A DNA stretch of 64,000 nucleotides from contig NZ_JABMEG010000001.1 in the NCBI RefSeq assembly GCF_013179735.1, forward strand, positions 248,001 through 312,000, read 5' to 3'. The position numbers and the translations under genes were made by a program. The DNA is from Permianibacter fluminis (GTDB lineage: Bacteria > Pseudomonadota > Gammaproteobacteria > Enterobacterales > Permianibacteraceae). The notes below the pieces were generated by a model, which was given only the letters and a program-made list of their open reading frames with translations, did not search any database and had not been told where the DNA came from. Each line of letters begins with the position of its first letter. The first letter of the stretch is position 1. Below are positions 1-8,492 of this stretch, one piece after another.

Positions 1-55
1 TTTTGATAAGCCCGGCCGCATGATTTTCAAAACCTTGGACCTGCCGCTCAACTGA
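1..55 (+). CDS. C-terminal end of an upstream gene (partial)
   Basis: Frame 2 is open from the left edge to a TGA at 53-55 and gives a short hydrophobic-basic tail ending in KTLDLPLN. It is probably the end of a gene that begins outside the window. Too little is present to name it. It is in a different frame from the ATP-grasp-like remnant that follows. Confidence 0.35.
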   Translation, partial: FDKPGRMIFKTLDLPLN

Positions 56-531
56 GCTTTTTTCCAACCCACTTCGCCGCTGAATCTGAAGCTGAGCAAT
101 ATTTTCTGTTCCGGTACAGCAGCGAAGCCAATCAGTTGCGCGTGGTGGGCGTGCTTCTGCGTATTGGTCGGCGGCAGGTGATGGTCGACAACACCGCAGT
201 CGGTGGTTTGATTTGCACCGTCGGCGAACAAACCGGCCTGTTGCAACAGTTGAGCACCGGCGATCTGTTTCGCCGCGAGCTGCCCCAACACCCGGATTCC
301 GGCATTGCCGTCACCGGTCTTGTGCTGCCGCATTTCGCCGCCGCCAAACAACTCGCCTGCGACGCCCTCGCCAGCTTTCCCGGCATGGCCATCGCCGGCC
401 TCGATATCGCCATCACCGAACACGGCCCGGAAGTCATCGAAATCAATCTCGACAATCCCGCCCAGATCGGCACCGCGTGTTTTGGCAAGCCGGGGCGGCG
501 GCTGTTTCCGGAGTTCTTTGCCCACGCGTAG
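10..531 (+). pseudogene. Remnant of a sugar-transfer-type ATP-grasp protein (C-terminal part only)
   Basis: The frame is open from a stop at 7-9 to a TAG at 529-531 but has no ATG. The first plausible start is TTG at 136. The translation aligns by eye with the C-terminal third of the complete ATP-grasp gene at 7341-8438. Shared features in order are LRIGR, VDNT..GGL, a G-D/V-DIAIT block, and the Mg-binding IELN-type motif (here IEINLDNP). The N-terminal two thirds, including the ATP-lysine and glycine loop, are missing. It is most likely a decayed or truncated paralogue. An alternative is a frameshift relative to the reading frame that ends at 55. Confidence 0.5.
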
Positions 532-596
532 GCTGGGTTCGGCGCGCAGCGACAACCCGCCATTTCGAATTACGCTGCATATGCTGAGCGTGAAAT

Positions 597-620
597 GGTG
601 GCTTGCTTCGCGAAGCCACC
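597..620. repeat. REP-like palindrome
   Basis: GGTGGCTT and AAGCCACC form an 8-bp perfect inverted repeat around a short GC-rich loop, followed by CCTACG. It lies between the convergent ends of the ATP-grasp remnant and the 671-1345 gene. It resembles the short intergenic REP hairpins of proteobacteria and could also act as a transcription stop or RNA stabiliser. Confidence 0.4.
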
Positions 621-670
621 CTACGCCGAGCCGACAATCAACCTTCCGCGCGTTCTCTTCGCACAAGATC

Positions 671-1345
671 TCACTCAAATGCTAATGGAAACGGAAGGTT
701 CGCAACTTTCGCCGCATACGACATCACGACCCAACGAGCCTTAGACTCAGGTGTCGTATAACCGGCGTGCTCTAAAGAAATGTATAAAGCACTCTTCTGA
801 TCGTCGCCATCACCAATGTTAACCAACTTGAATTCTTTAGCTAAGCGCGCATATAACCCTTGCGCAATAAACTGCTGAATATAGTAATCAGTATCCCGCC
901 AATACGACTCATCATATCTCTTTAGCTCTGAAGCACCATATTGCTTTGAAACAAGTTCAAAGTAAATCTCCCTATTTGCCGCAAAGAACCTGTGCAACAA
1001 ACCATCTTTTGATTGCAGCTCGCACTCAAAGATGGCGGCCAAGTCAACCTTGCCTGCAGTTACTTTATCGGAATAAGCGGCAGCATAAGCGTCTACCAAA
1101 GCTCGGCTAAGAATTGGTGAGACGCAATCCTCCAGTACTAGAAATATATTCCAGCCCACCTCATCAACAAGGGAAAGAGATTCTTTATGGTCGCACGTTA
1201 GATCGAGTAGAGCTAACGGAGTATTTTTAAATGTGTCATTCGCCAAGCCAAGCTTTGACTCCGCCTCTACCGAAAAAGGCAGTAGGCTAATGGCGAGAAA
1301 CTCAACAATCAGAAAGCTCTTACCAAGTTTTCTGAACATAGTCAT
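671..1345 (-). CDS. Hypothetical secreted protein
   Basis: The product is 224 residues. It has a typical signal peptide (positive start MTMFRK, hydrophobic stretch to about residue 25, cleavage likely after VEA). An AAGGAG ribosome-binding site sits 7 nt before the ATG at 1345. No family is recognised. The mature part is acidic, with four cysteines spread over its first half that could form disulfides. Base composition is visibly more AT-rich than its neighbours, which suggests acquisition by transfer. It is probably periplasmic, and its role is unknown. Confidence 0.65.
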   Translation of the reverse strand: MTMFRKLGKSFLIVEFLAISLLPFSVEAESKLGLANDTFKNTPLALLDLTCDHKESLSLVDEVGWNIFLVLEDCVSPILSRALVDAYAAAYSDKVTAGKVDLAAIFECELQSKDGLLHRFFAANREIYFELVSKQYGASELKRYDESYWRDTDYYIQQFIAQGLYARLAKEFKLVNIGDGDDQKSALYISLEHAGYTTPESKARWVVMSYAAKVANLPFPLAFE

Positions 1346-1423
1346 TTATGAACTCCTTGCCATTGAAGCGCATTCGGAATTATGAGGAATTATCGGGTCG
1401 GAGCCCTTTAACTATGAAGCCGA

Positions 1424-1771
1424 TTACACTCCGCTCTCCGCATCAGCCTCAGCAAACGCACGCCAAGCCTCATAATCGGTACCACGAGCATCGAGCAAGG
1501 CAAAGCCCGCATAGTAACCGCCAGTTGCGGCTGGCTGGCACCAGCGCACTTCAGCGGCGAGCAGAAAGCGCAGCTTGGAGGCTTCGAGTTCGATCACCAC
1601 GTGGTGGATACTGGACTCGGCGATGGCTTCGCTGAACTGGGCACGAAAGCCGCCGCGGGAGATGTCTTCGGTTTGGGTGGGCAGCGCGGCGCCATCACCG
1701 AGCAGCACGCGAATGAAGGCGCGCTCCTGACGGCGCAGGCGGGGATCTTCCCGTTTGTCGAAATCGCTCAC
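1424..1771 (-). CDS. PilZ-domain protein, probable c-di-GMP receptor
   Basis: The product is 115 residues. The GTG start at 1771 is preferred over upstream starts because GCAGGAG lies just before it and the conserved region begins there. The N-terminus has the PilZ arginine-rich signature (KREDPRLRR) and, after strand 1, the SRGGFR motif matching the D/NxSxxG element, so both c-di-GMP-binding blocks are present. The gene follows a DUF1631 gene on the same strand after 64 bp and is probably co-transcribed with it. By family it would sense cyclic di-GMP and act on motility, secretion or polysaccharide output. The nearby polysaccharide genes suggest the last. Confidence 0.7.
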   Translation of the reverse strand: MSDFDKREDPRLRRQERAFIRVLLGDGAALPTQTEDISRGGFRAQFSEAIAESSIHHVVIELEASKLRFLLAAEVRWCQPAATGGYYAGFALLDARGTDYEAWRAFAEADAESGV

Positions 1772-1835
1772 GGTTGGCTCCTGCGCCGCCGGTCGGCGCA
1801 ACTGAAAAGTGCGGGTAGCTTTTGCTGGCAGGCGT

Positions 1836-3518
1836 TCAACGCCACTCTTCCATTTTCTGCCGGTGATCGGCAACGAGTTGCTGCAGGGCATCATCCAGTG
1901 CGCGACCATAATCGCTGATGCGCAGTTCGGCAGCGGCCAGCATGGCACCGAGTTTGTCGATGTCGGCTTGCAAGATCTTGCGGCCCTGACTGTCGACAAA
2001 AAGCAGTTCGCCGGTGCGATTCAAAATGACCGCGAGCTGGGCGCGAATCTCTTTGCCGTCTTGCCTGAGCTCGATCCAGGCACCGGGTTGCAGCCGTTTG
2101 CAATCCTGTTTGCATTCCGCCAGCAGGCGCGCCTCGGCTTCCGCTTTGGCCTGAGCTTCGCGTTCGGCTTGTTGCTGCGCCAGCGCTTCGGCCTGGCGAG
2201 CGCGCACGGCGGCCAGTTCGCGCTGCAAACGCTCGGCTTCCTGTTTGCGTTGCTGATCTTCAAGTTTCTTGGCGTCGAGCTGCAGTTGCAGCACCCGGTT
2301 TTCCAGTTCTTCGATCAATACCGGCAGCGCGGACAGCAACATCGGGCGGGCGTCGATGACCCGGATGCGCTGTTCGGCAAATTCGGTGGCGAGTGCGTTC
2401 AGGGTCAGCCGTGACACTCGCAAGCCGGACAGATTGGCGAAGAGGTAAACACCGCGCTGCATGTCTTTGTCGATCAGGCGAGCGCGCACCGGGCCTTGGT
2501 CAAAGTTCAGTGCCACCCAATCGCCGACCCGCAGCGCTCGCGCTTTCAGCAGCGGATCGCCGGTCAGGGTCCAGCCCTGGTCGCTGTCGCTGCTTTGCGG
2601 CCACGGTTGCACAGGCAGCGCCGGCGTTTGTCCGCTTTGCCGCATCAGCAGGAAATAATCGAGGGTATCGAAGAAGCTTTCGACCGCCGGCTGGCTGTGG
2701 TGAATCAGCCCGAACTGTTCGCGCAAATGGCGCTGACCGTCGCGCACACGGGTGCCATAGGCGGCTTTCAGCGTTGCAGTGTCCGGTTCGGTAAGACCCC
2801 AGATGAGGCTGTCCACGGCTTGCAGCAATTGCGTCCAGGCGGTGCTGCTTTCGCCACTCTGGACGTGAACGATCTGCAGCAGCTTGCGCAATTCGCCATC
2901 AAAAAACTGCACGGCAAAATCCGGCAGCACATGTTCGCCGATGCGCGTCTGCAGCGCCCGGCTGACGCCGCGCATGGCGTCCTGTTGCTGGCGGCTTTGC
3001 CGTTCTTTGTTGATGAGCTGTTGCTCGAGCGGGCGCACGTCGGTGGCGTGGCTGCGCAGCAATTCGCCGAGTTGCTGACTGCCGGTGCCGGGGTCGATGC
3101 TGCGCTTGACCACAGCGGCGAGTATGTCACCGACTTGATTCGGCAGGTTTTCACTGCGCCGGCCACTGAAGCGGTCCAGCCCGCGCAGCGAACCGAGAGC
3201 GAGCTCGGCCAGTTGCCGTTCCGGCACATCGAGTTGTGACCAGGGGGTAGCGCCGGCAGCAGCGGCCAGCGCGAGCAAGGTGGGGAGTGCGTTGAGCGCC
3301 GGGTGCGCCAACGGGTCGATATCGGCCTGTTCGGTCAGCCAGCGCCGGCTGCCGGCTTCCAGCCAGCGGCCACGCCAGACCAATCGGGTGCGCTGTGACA
3401 GCGGTGTGGCGGCATCAGCGGCGGCGGTGAGCAGCTCGTCGGCTTGTGCCAGCAGCGCCTCAAGCCGGCCCGGGAGATCGTGCATCAGCGCGGTCGACAG
3501 CAAGGGAACGAAGTCCAA
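1836..3518 (-). CDS. DUF1631 family protein with two copies of its PilZ-like domain
   Basis: The product is 560 residues and cytoplasmic, without a signal or membrane segments. Residues 1-300 are helical and carry the DUF1631-type core (LPDF...FFDGELRKLL...LLQAVDSLIWGL, about 198-242). Residues 331-390 form a beta-rich block (GDWVALNF...RARLI...YLFANLSGLRV). A highly charged coiled coil follows at about 400-475, rich in E, A, Q and R. A second version of the block occurs at 477-540 (GAWIELRQ...IRAQLAVI...LLFVDSQGRKI). DUF1631 proteins are usually around 700 residues, so this one is short. The adjacent PilZ gene suggests a link to cyclic-di-GMP signalling. The precise role is unknown. Confidence 0.72.
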   Translation of the reverse strand: MDFVPLLSTALMHDLPGRLEALLAQADELLTAAADAATPLSQRTRLVWRGRWLEAGSRRWLTEQADIDPLAHPALNALPTLLALAAAAGATPWSQLDVPERQLAELALGSLRGLDRFSGRRSENLPNQVGDILAAVVKRSIDPGTGSQQLGELLRSHATDVRPLEQQLINKERQSRQQQDAMRGVSRALQTRIGEHVLPDFAVQFFDGELRKLLQIVHVQSGESSTAWTQLLQAVDSLIWGLTEPDTATLKAAYGTRVRDGQRHLREQFGLIHHSQPAVESFFDTLDYFLLMRQSGQTPALPVQPWPQSSDSDQGWTLTGDPLLKARALRVGDWVALNFDQGPVRARLIDKDMQRGVYLFANLSGLRVSRLTLNALATEFAEQRIRVIDARPMLLSALPVLIEELENRVLQLQLDAKKLEDQQRKQEAERLQRELAAVRARQAEALAQQQAEREAQAKAEAEARLLAECKQDCKRLQPGAWIELRQDGKEIRAQLAVILNRTGELLFVDSQGRKILQADIDKLGAMLAAAELRISDYGRALDDALQQLVADHRQKMEEWR

Positions 3519-3628
3519 GCCTAGTCCGGCGATGGGTCCGGCTCAAGCCGCAACGTCATTCGGCGCTGGGCAATCTCGACATTGCCGACTGCATCACCCT
3601 TACGCCACCACCTTCAAGCCGCCGCCCA

Positions 3629-5104
3629 TCAGCCAACCGCTGCCGGCCGCAGCCGCTGCTTCACGGCCTGCACCAGCATCCGCTCCAGCCCGGCCGGTTG
3701 CCCGGCCAGCCACCACAGCAGCAGCACGGTGCCGGCATAAACCGGGGCCGCCAGCGCGACCGCCACAGCGAGCCGCAGCAGCGCGGCGGATACACCGACC
3801 GGCGCCGCGGCTGGCAGGCTGAGCCAGAGCACCGCTGCCATTACCAGCACCGCCACGTACGGCCGCCAGGTGCGACGCAGCCAGTCCAGCACCGTGAAAT
3901 CCAGCGCCCGCCGGATCAGCCAGCTGTCGATGCTGACCTGGATCAGCACGGAAGCCAGCACCGCCCACGGCGCGCCGTTGAGACCATGCCAGGTCAGCAC
4001 GACATACATCAGCAAGGGCCGGTAGGCGATCATCGCCAACGCGCGCAAAAACAGGCCACGCATGCGGCCGAGTGCCATCAGCAGCGGCACACTGCTGGCC
4101 GCCGACAAGGCCACCACCTGCGCCAATGCCAGCGCCTGCACCAGCGGCGTAGTGCTGAGCCATTGTTCACCGAGCAGCAGCAGTACCGCGGCGTCAGCAA
4201 CAAAAACCAGACCGACCGCCATTGGCAGCGCCAGCAACAGCAAACCCGACAAAGCCTGCAGATAGGTGTCACGCAGCCGCGCCGGTTCGCCAATCATGGC
4301 GCTGAAGCCGGGGAACAGCGCCCGGCTGATTGGCATCACCAACTCAACCGTGGGCAGTGACGCCAACATTTGCGCATTGGAATAAAAACCGACGCTGGTG
4401 ACGCCCTGCATCCGGCTGATCAGAAAGTGATCAGTACGCTGCGCTACTTTCACGGCGAAATTGAACGCCATCGCCCAGCCGGAAAAACCGACCAGCTCGC
4501 GCCAGTGCAGCAAACTGAACCGGGGCCGGAACGGATGCAGCCAGAAACTCAGCAGCAAACCGCTGAGCCGACCGGCCAACATGCCGGCGACCAGTGCCCA
4601 CACTGACGGCGAGTACAGCGCCCACAACACCGCGACCAACACTTCCAGCGCCTTGCGCCAGAATTCGAGATGAAATTCCTGGCTGAACTGCAATTCGCGC
4701 CGCCACGCCACCATGCCGATGTTCTGTAAGCCATCAAAGAAAAAGCACAGCGCAATGACCTGCAGCACTACCGTCGCTTCCGGCACCTTGGCAAAGGTAG
4801 CGAACAACGGCGCGGCCACGGCGAGCGCCGCGGCAATGGCCGAGTTGCCGATGACATTCAAGGTCCAGGCGGTGTGGTAATGGCTGTCGTCAACTTCGCT
4901 TTTGCGGATCAGCGCCAGATCAAAATTGAATTCGGCCAGCACTTCGAACAGCATGCTGAAACTGAGCGCCAGCGCGAGCACGCCGAAATCCTGCGGCACC
5001 AGCAATCGCGCCAGTATCATCGTACTGACCAGGCTGAGCAGACGCACCGCCCAGCGCTTGGCAACCATGATGGCGGAGCCGACTGCGACTTTTTTTCCGC
5101 TCAT
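3629..5104 (-). CDS. Wzx-type polysaccharide flippase (oligosaccharide flippase family)
   Basis: The product is 491 residues with about 12-14 hydrophobic segments. The N-terminus is typical of the WzxC/MATE-fold polysaccharide transporters: a short cytoplasmic start, then SLVSTMILARLLVPQDFGVLAL. By family it moves undecaprenol-linked repeat units across the inner membrane for exopolysaccharide assembly. The gene is on the same strand as the deacetylase and the two ATP-grasp genes upstream, with a 58-bp gap, and probably ends the biosynthetic part of that operon. GC is high and like its neighbours. The exact substrate cannot be told from sequence. Confidence 0.87.
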   Translation of the reverse strand: MSGKKVAVGSAIMVAKRWAVRLLSLVSTMILARLLVPQDFGVLALALSFSMLFEVLAEFNFDLALIRKSEVDDSHYHTAWTLNVIGNSAIAAALAVAAPLFATFAKVPEATVVLQVIALCFFFDGLQNIGMVAWRRELQFSQEFHLEFWRKALEVLVAVLWALYSPSVWALVAGMLAGRLSGLLLSFWLHPFRPRFSLLHWRELVGFSGWAMAFNFAVKVAQRTDHFLISRMQGVTSVGFYSNAQMLASLPTVELVMPISRALFPGFSAMIGEPARLRDTYLQALSGLLLLALPMAVGLVFVADAAVLLLLGEQWLSTTPLVQALALAQVVALSAASSVPLLMALGRMRGLFLRALAMIAYRPLLMYVVLTWHGLNGAPWAVLASVLIQVSIDSWLIRRALDFTVLDWLRRTWRPYVAVLVMAAVLWLSLPAAAPVGVSAALLRLAVAVALAAPVYAGTVLLLWWLAGQPAGLERMLVQAVKQRLRPAAVG

Positions 5105-5162
5105 GCCCGGCGCACCACTTGCGGCATGGCTGCCATGACTACATTTACTGAACTTGCTGCCG

Positions 5163-6152
5163 TCATGGTGCCGGACTCGTCTCTTCAGAATAATGGTTCA
5201 ACGCAACCGGCTTGCCGCGTAAACGGCGGATGAGCGTCATAAAACCGGACAATTCTGCCGCCAGCTCCAGCGGGTGCAAATTTTCGCCGTCAAGAATTCG
5301 CGGCAATTGCAGCCGATCACAATCGCGACGAACCAAGCCAAGTTGCGTGGTGGTGGCGCTGCGCACGCCATTGGCGCGCAGCAGCGGCAGATGCGCGGCG
5401 GTGTATTCGCCACTCGGGTAACAAAAATGCTCGGCGCTGCGCTGGCTGAGCGCTTCGATGCGCTGGCGATTCTGTTGCAGCTCATCGGCCAGTGCGGCCG
5501 GTGCCAGCGGCAAACGATGCCGGTGCGTGTGCAACTGGATGTCGAGCGGCTGTTCCGGTTGTTGCGCCAGCGCGGCAAAGTGAGGAAGCGGACTGAGTCG
5601 GAACAGTTCGCCATCGGGGCAGCGCAAATCGATTTGCGCCGCGGCAGCGGCGGCCTGCAGCGCGGCGTATTCGGCGGCATTGTCGGACTGCTCGGCCGGC
5701 AAGCTGACACCATGCCAAGCGAGATAACGGCGCAGCACGTTCAGTACCGGCCGCTCCTTTTCGGCATACCAGGTGGTCAGGTACAAGGTGCATGGCCAGC
5801 GCCGCTGTTGCAATTGCGGCAGGGCAAAGCGGGCAAAGCCGGTCCAGCCATCATCGACGGTGATGACCAGCAGATTGGCAATGGAGTCGCCACGCTCCAG
5901 CCGCTCGACCAACTCGGTCAATGACACCACGGTGAACTGGCTGCGTTCGATTTGCTGCAGCCGCTGCTCGAATGTACTCGACTGCATGAACAGCTGCGGA
6001 ATGAACTGATGTTCATCGCGATAGGCAAACCCGTGATAGCACAGAATGCGCGCCTGCTCGCGGGTGAATCGACGCGCCAGCGCAAACAGCCCGAACGTCT
6101 GCGCAAAGGCGAGTATCGCCAGCTTCAGTCGGCGCTTGCCGGAATGCTTCAT
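5163..6152 (-). CDS. Polysaccharide deacetylase (NodB/CE4-like)
   Basis: The product is 329 residues. The ATG at 6152 is chosen because it overlaps the stop of the upstream ATP-grasp gene as ATGA, a sign of coupled translation. The ARILCYHGF strand and the VITVDDG metal-binding Asp motif are clear, and a second motif is LHTHRHRL. A short amphipathic or hydrophobic N-terminus (LKLAILAFAQTFGLFALA) may tether it to the membrane. By family it removes N- or O-acetyl groups from a polysaccharide. In this context the target is the exopolysaccharide made by the locus. This is one of two deacetylases in the window. Confidence 0.85.
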   Translation of the reverse strand: MKHSGKRRLKLAILAFAQTFGLFALARRFTREQARILCYHGFAYRDEHQFIPQLFMQSSTFEQRLQQIERSQFTVVSLTELVERLERGDSIANLLVITVDDGWTGFARFALPQLQQRRWPCTLYLTTWYAEKERPVLNVLRRYLAWHGVSLPAEQSDNAAEYAALQAAAAAAQIDLRCPDGELFRLSPLPHFAALAQQPEQPLDIQLHTHRHRLPLAPAALADELQQNRQRIEALSQRSAEHFCYPSGEYTAAHLPLLRANGVRSATTTQLGLVRRDCDRLQLPRILDGENLHPLELAAELSGFMTLIRRLRGKPVALNHYSEETSPAP

Positions 6153-7339
6153 GACGACTGCCCCAGTTGGCGCAGGAATTTCAGCCAGGCCCGCCAATAC
6201 AGCCGGCGATCACCTTTGAACCACAGATCCGAATGCACGGCAGGATTGATCGCCAACAGCACAAACTCGACCAGCGCCGCCAGCTTCTGGGTAACGGTCA
6301 CCTTGGAATCACGACAACGTGACATCAGCCAACCGATATCAGCTGGCACGGTGTAGCGGGCGCGAAAACCGAGTGGTCCCGGGCCTTGGTCCTGCACGAC
6401 TGCCTTGCCGAGAAACGCATCGAGTTGCCAGCGCGGAAAATCCTTGCCGGCCAGTAAATCCAGATTCAGCGCATTCCAGTAGCGGGCATTCAATTCGAGA
6501 AACCAGAACCGGCCGCTGGCCGCATCCCATTTGTATTCCACCATCGCGACGCCTTGCCAGTTCAGCGTTTTCAACCGCAGCTTGGCATCGGCCAGCATCG
6601 CTTCGTGCCACCAGATTTTCCGGTAGGCCGTCAAGCCGCCGGTGTGCGGATTTTCGTGCATGGCCACGCACATGCTTTCCGCGCGGAACTCACCGCGGTG
6701 GCGCCACAGGTTCACGGTGGCTTTGACTCCGGGCACGGTTTCCTGCACCTGACAGCGATCATGACTAAGCAGCGCCGCCGCCAATGCCGAGCCCAGTTGC
6801 TCGGCGCTGTGCACGGCGCGCACGCCGGCTTGCTGATCGCGATCCGCGTGACGGCCATCGGTTTTGACATAGAGCGGCCACTGCCAGTCACGAAAACCAT
6901 TTGCATCCGGCAGCGGCTGACTGCGGCGCACCACAATCGCGCGCGGCAACTGCTGTTGCACGGAGGGATTACTGTGGCTGGAAAAAAAAGCCTGAACATC
7001 GGCTTTGCCAAAGCAGCGATACAACACCTCGGCGTCGGGCGCATCCGGCAACAAGGCGCGGTATTGCTCGTACACCGGTTCAATCGCCAGCAAAAATGCT
7101 TCAGATGGCATGATGGCGGCGATGTTCTGCTCGCGCACATAGGTCGCCAGCCAGTTGAGAAACGCCGGCTCCTGATAGCGCGGATGCACCACCGCCACCT
7201 GCGCGAAACGCGAATGGCAGCCCGGCGCATCCGGGTGCGCGCTGGCGGCATGAACCCGATAACCGGCACGGCCAAGCGAACGTATCACGCCGATCATGCC
7301 GATGGCTTGTGCTTCGAAAACCAGAACGGATTCAGTCAC
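6149..7339 (-). CDS. ATP-grasp ligase (carboxylate-amine ligase type)
   Basis: The product is about 396 residues if translation starts at the GTG at 7339, two bases past the upstream stop. An ATG at 7399 would overlap that gene by about 60 bp. Visible parts are an N-terminal pre-ATP-grasp domain (LVFEAQAIGMIGVIRSLGRAGYRVHA), a central Lys-containing strand (WPLYVKTDGR) for ATP, and a C-terminal Mg-binding segment (FWFLELNARYWN). The family joins a carboxylate to an amine through an acyl-phosphate. The substrate is unknown. Its position between a second ATP-grasp gene and a polysaccharide deacetylase suggests amide decoration or precursor synthesis for the surface polymer. Confidence 0.78.
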   Translation of the reverse strand: MTESVLVFEAQAIGMIGVIRSLGRAGYRVHAASAHPDAPGCHSRFAQVAVVHPRYQEPAFLNWLATYVREQNIAAIMPSEAFLLAIEPVYEQYRALLPDAPDAEVLYRCFGKADVQAFFSSHSNPSVQQQLPRAIVVRRSQPLPDANGFRDWQWPLYVKTDGRHADRDQQAGVRAVHSAEQLGSALAAALLSHDRCQVQETVPGVKATVNLWRHRGEFRAESMCVAMHENPHTGGLTAYRKIWWHEAMLADAKLRLKTLNWQGVAMVEYKWDAASGRFWFLELNARYWNALNLDLLAGKDFPRWQLDAFLGKAVVQDQGPGPLGFRARYTVPADIGWLMSRCRDSKVTVTQKLAALVEFVLLAINPAVHSDLWFKGDRRLYWRAWLKFLRQLGQSS

Positions 7340-7340
7340 G

Positions 7341-8438
7341 TTATTTGCCACCGTCACTGGCCCGGCCGGTCGCCACATCAGACCGTAGCGCTGGCTCAAA
7401 AAAGTCCTTGTGTGGCAAATCCCAGCGGACAGCCGTAATGCGGTCAGGAAATACGTTCAGTTCGATAATGGCTGGACCCTCAGGCGTGATTGCTACATCA
7501 ACACCAGCGAAACGCATTTCGGGAAATACCGCCAATGCACGCTCACTCAAGCGCAAAACCTCGTTCCAATGTGGCAGCTGCACACCTGTCAACAAATTGC
7601 CAGTGTCTGGATTGTGGCTGATCACTTTGCCCGGTTTGCGCACATCGATACCATTGAGCAAACAACCAGTCACAATATCGACAGCCACCGCTAGTCCTCC
7701 GCTGGTGGTATTGTCAACCTGACTACCGGCCCGACCAATGCGCAATACGGCGTGATGCGCGGTAAATTTCCCGTGCTGTTCCAACACCCATATCCGCAAA
7801 GTATTGACTGAGTTGGCATTCAGCGCGGCCAAATCAGGGTGCTGCGTCAAATAGGTCTCCAGCAGCCATCCTGCTGAGGACTGCAGCAGATGCTGCGCCC
7901 ACCCGTCGACCGTCCATTGCTGGCCACTGATTGGGTGCTGCAGCATTTCCCCAGAACTATTGACATCAAGAGCAACAAAACCTAGCCCACCAAAGCCCTC
8001 AACTGCCTTGAAGCAGACCCGCTGGCCAGCCATGGCCTTGAGCACTCGCTGCAAATCATCGCTACAAGTCAACGGAAGGTTGTGACGATCTGCACCACGA
8101 AATTGATGAAAGAATCCAATGAAAGTCGGCGTTGGAATGCCAAACAGCGAGAGCGTGGCCTTTTCGGTCACCTTATGTTGTGAAATTTTCTGGTAAGCGG
8201 GCGGATTGATAGCGAACAACAGCTCGTCGTATTCGCGCTCGTTGGCGTGGCGCCATTTGTTGCGAAACGGAATCTCGCGGCGCCAGAACCGGGCCACGTG
8301 ATAATAATTGGGGCCGAGATCGCGCAGCAATTTCAGCACCAGCATTTCGGCGAATTGCCGTGTGACCGGCAGGCCGCCATGCTGGGCCGCATCACGGCTG
8401 GCGTTGAGGATACGTCGCAGAGCATGCAATCCTGGCAC
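7341..8438 (-). CDS. Sugar-transfer-associated ATP-grasp protein
   Basis: The product is 365 residues. The GTG start at 8438 has AAGGAG 7 nt upstream. Around residues 142-155 there is a CFKAVEGFGGLGF loop with the ATP lysine, and near 322-330 the IIELN metal-binding motif. This is the ATP-grasp type found in exopolysaccharide and exosortase-A clusters and annotated as sugar-transfer associated or glutamate-ligase related. The reaction is not established. Parts of the gene, for example around 7600-8200, look less GC-rich than the neighbours. A truncated relative lies at the left edge of the window. Confidence 0.86.
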   Translation of the reverse strand: MPGLHALRRILNASRDAAQHGGLPVTRQFAEMLVLKLLRDLGPNYYHVARFWRREIPFRNKWRHANEREYDELLFAINPPAYQKISQHKVTEKATLSLFGIPTPTFIGFFHQFRGADRHNLPLTCSDDLQRVLKAMAGQRVCFKAVEGFGGLGFVALDVNSSGEMLQHPISGQQWTVDGWAQHLLQSSAGWLLETYLTQHPDLAALNANSVNTLRIWVLEQHGKFTAHHAVLRIGRAGSQVDNTTSGGLAVAVDIVTGCLLNGIDVRKPGKVISHNPDTGNLLTGVQLPHWNEVLRLSERALAVFPEMRFAGVDVAITPEGPAIIELNVFPDRITAVRWDLPHKDFFEPALRSDVATGRASDGGK

Positions 8439-8492
8439 GAACTCACTCCTTGCTTGCTGATTTCCACCGCGCCCGGCGCGGCAGCATGATGA

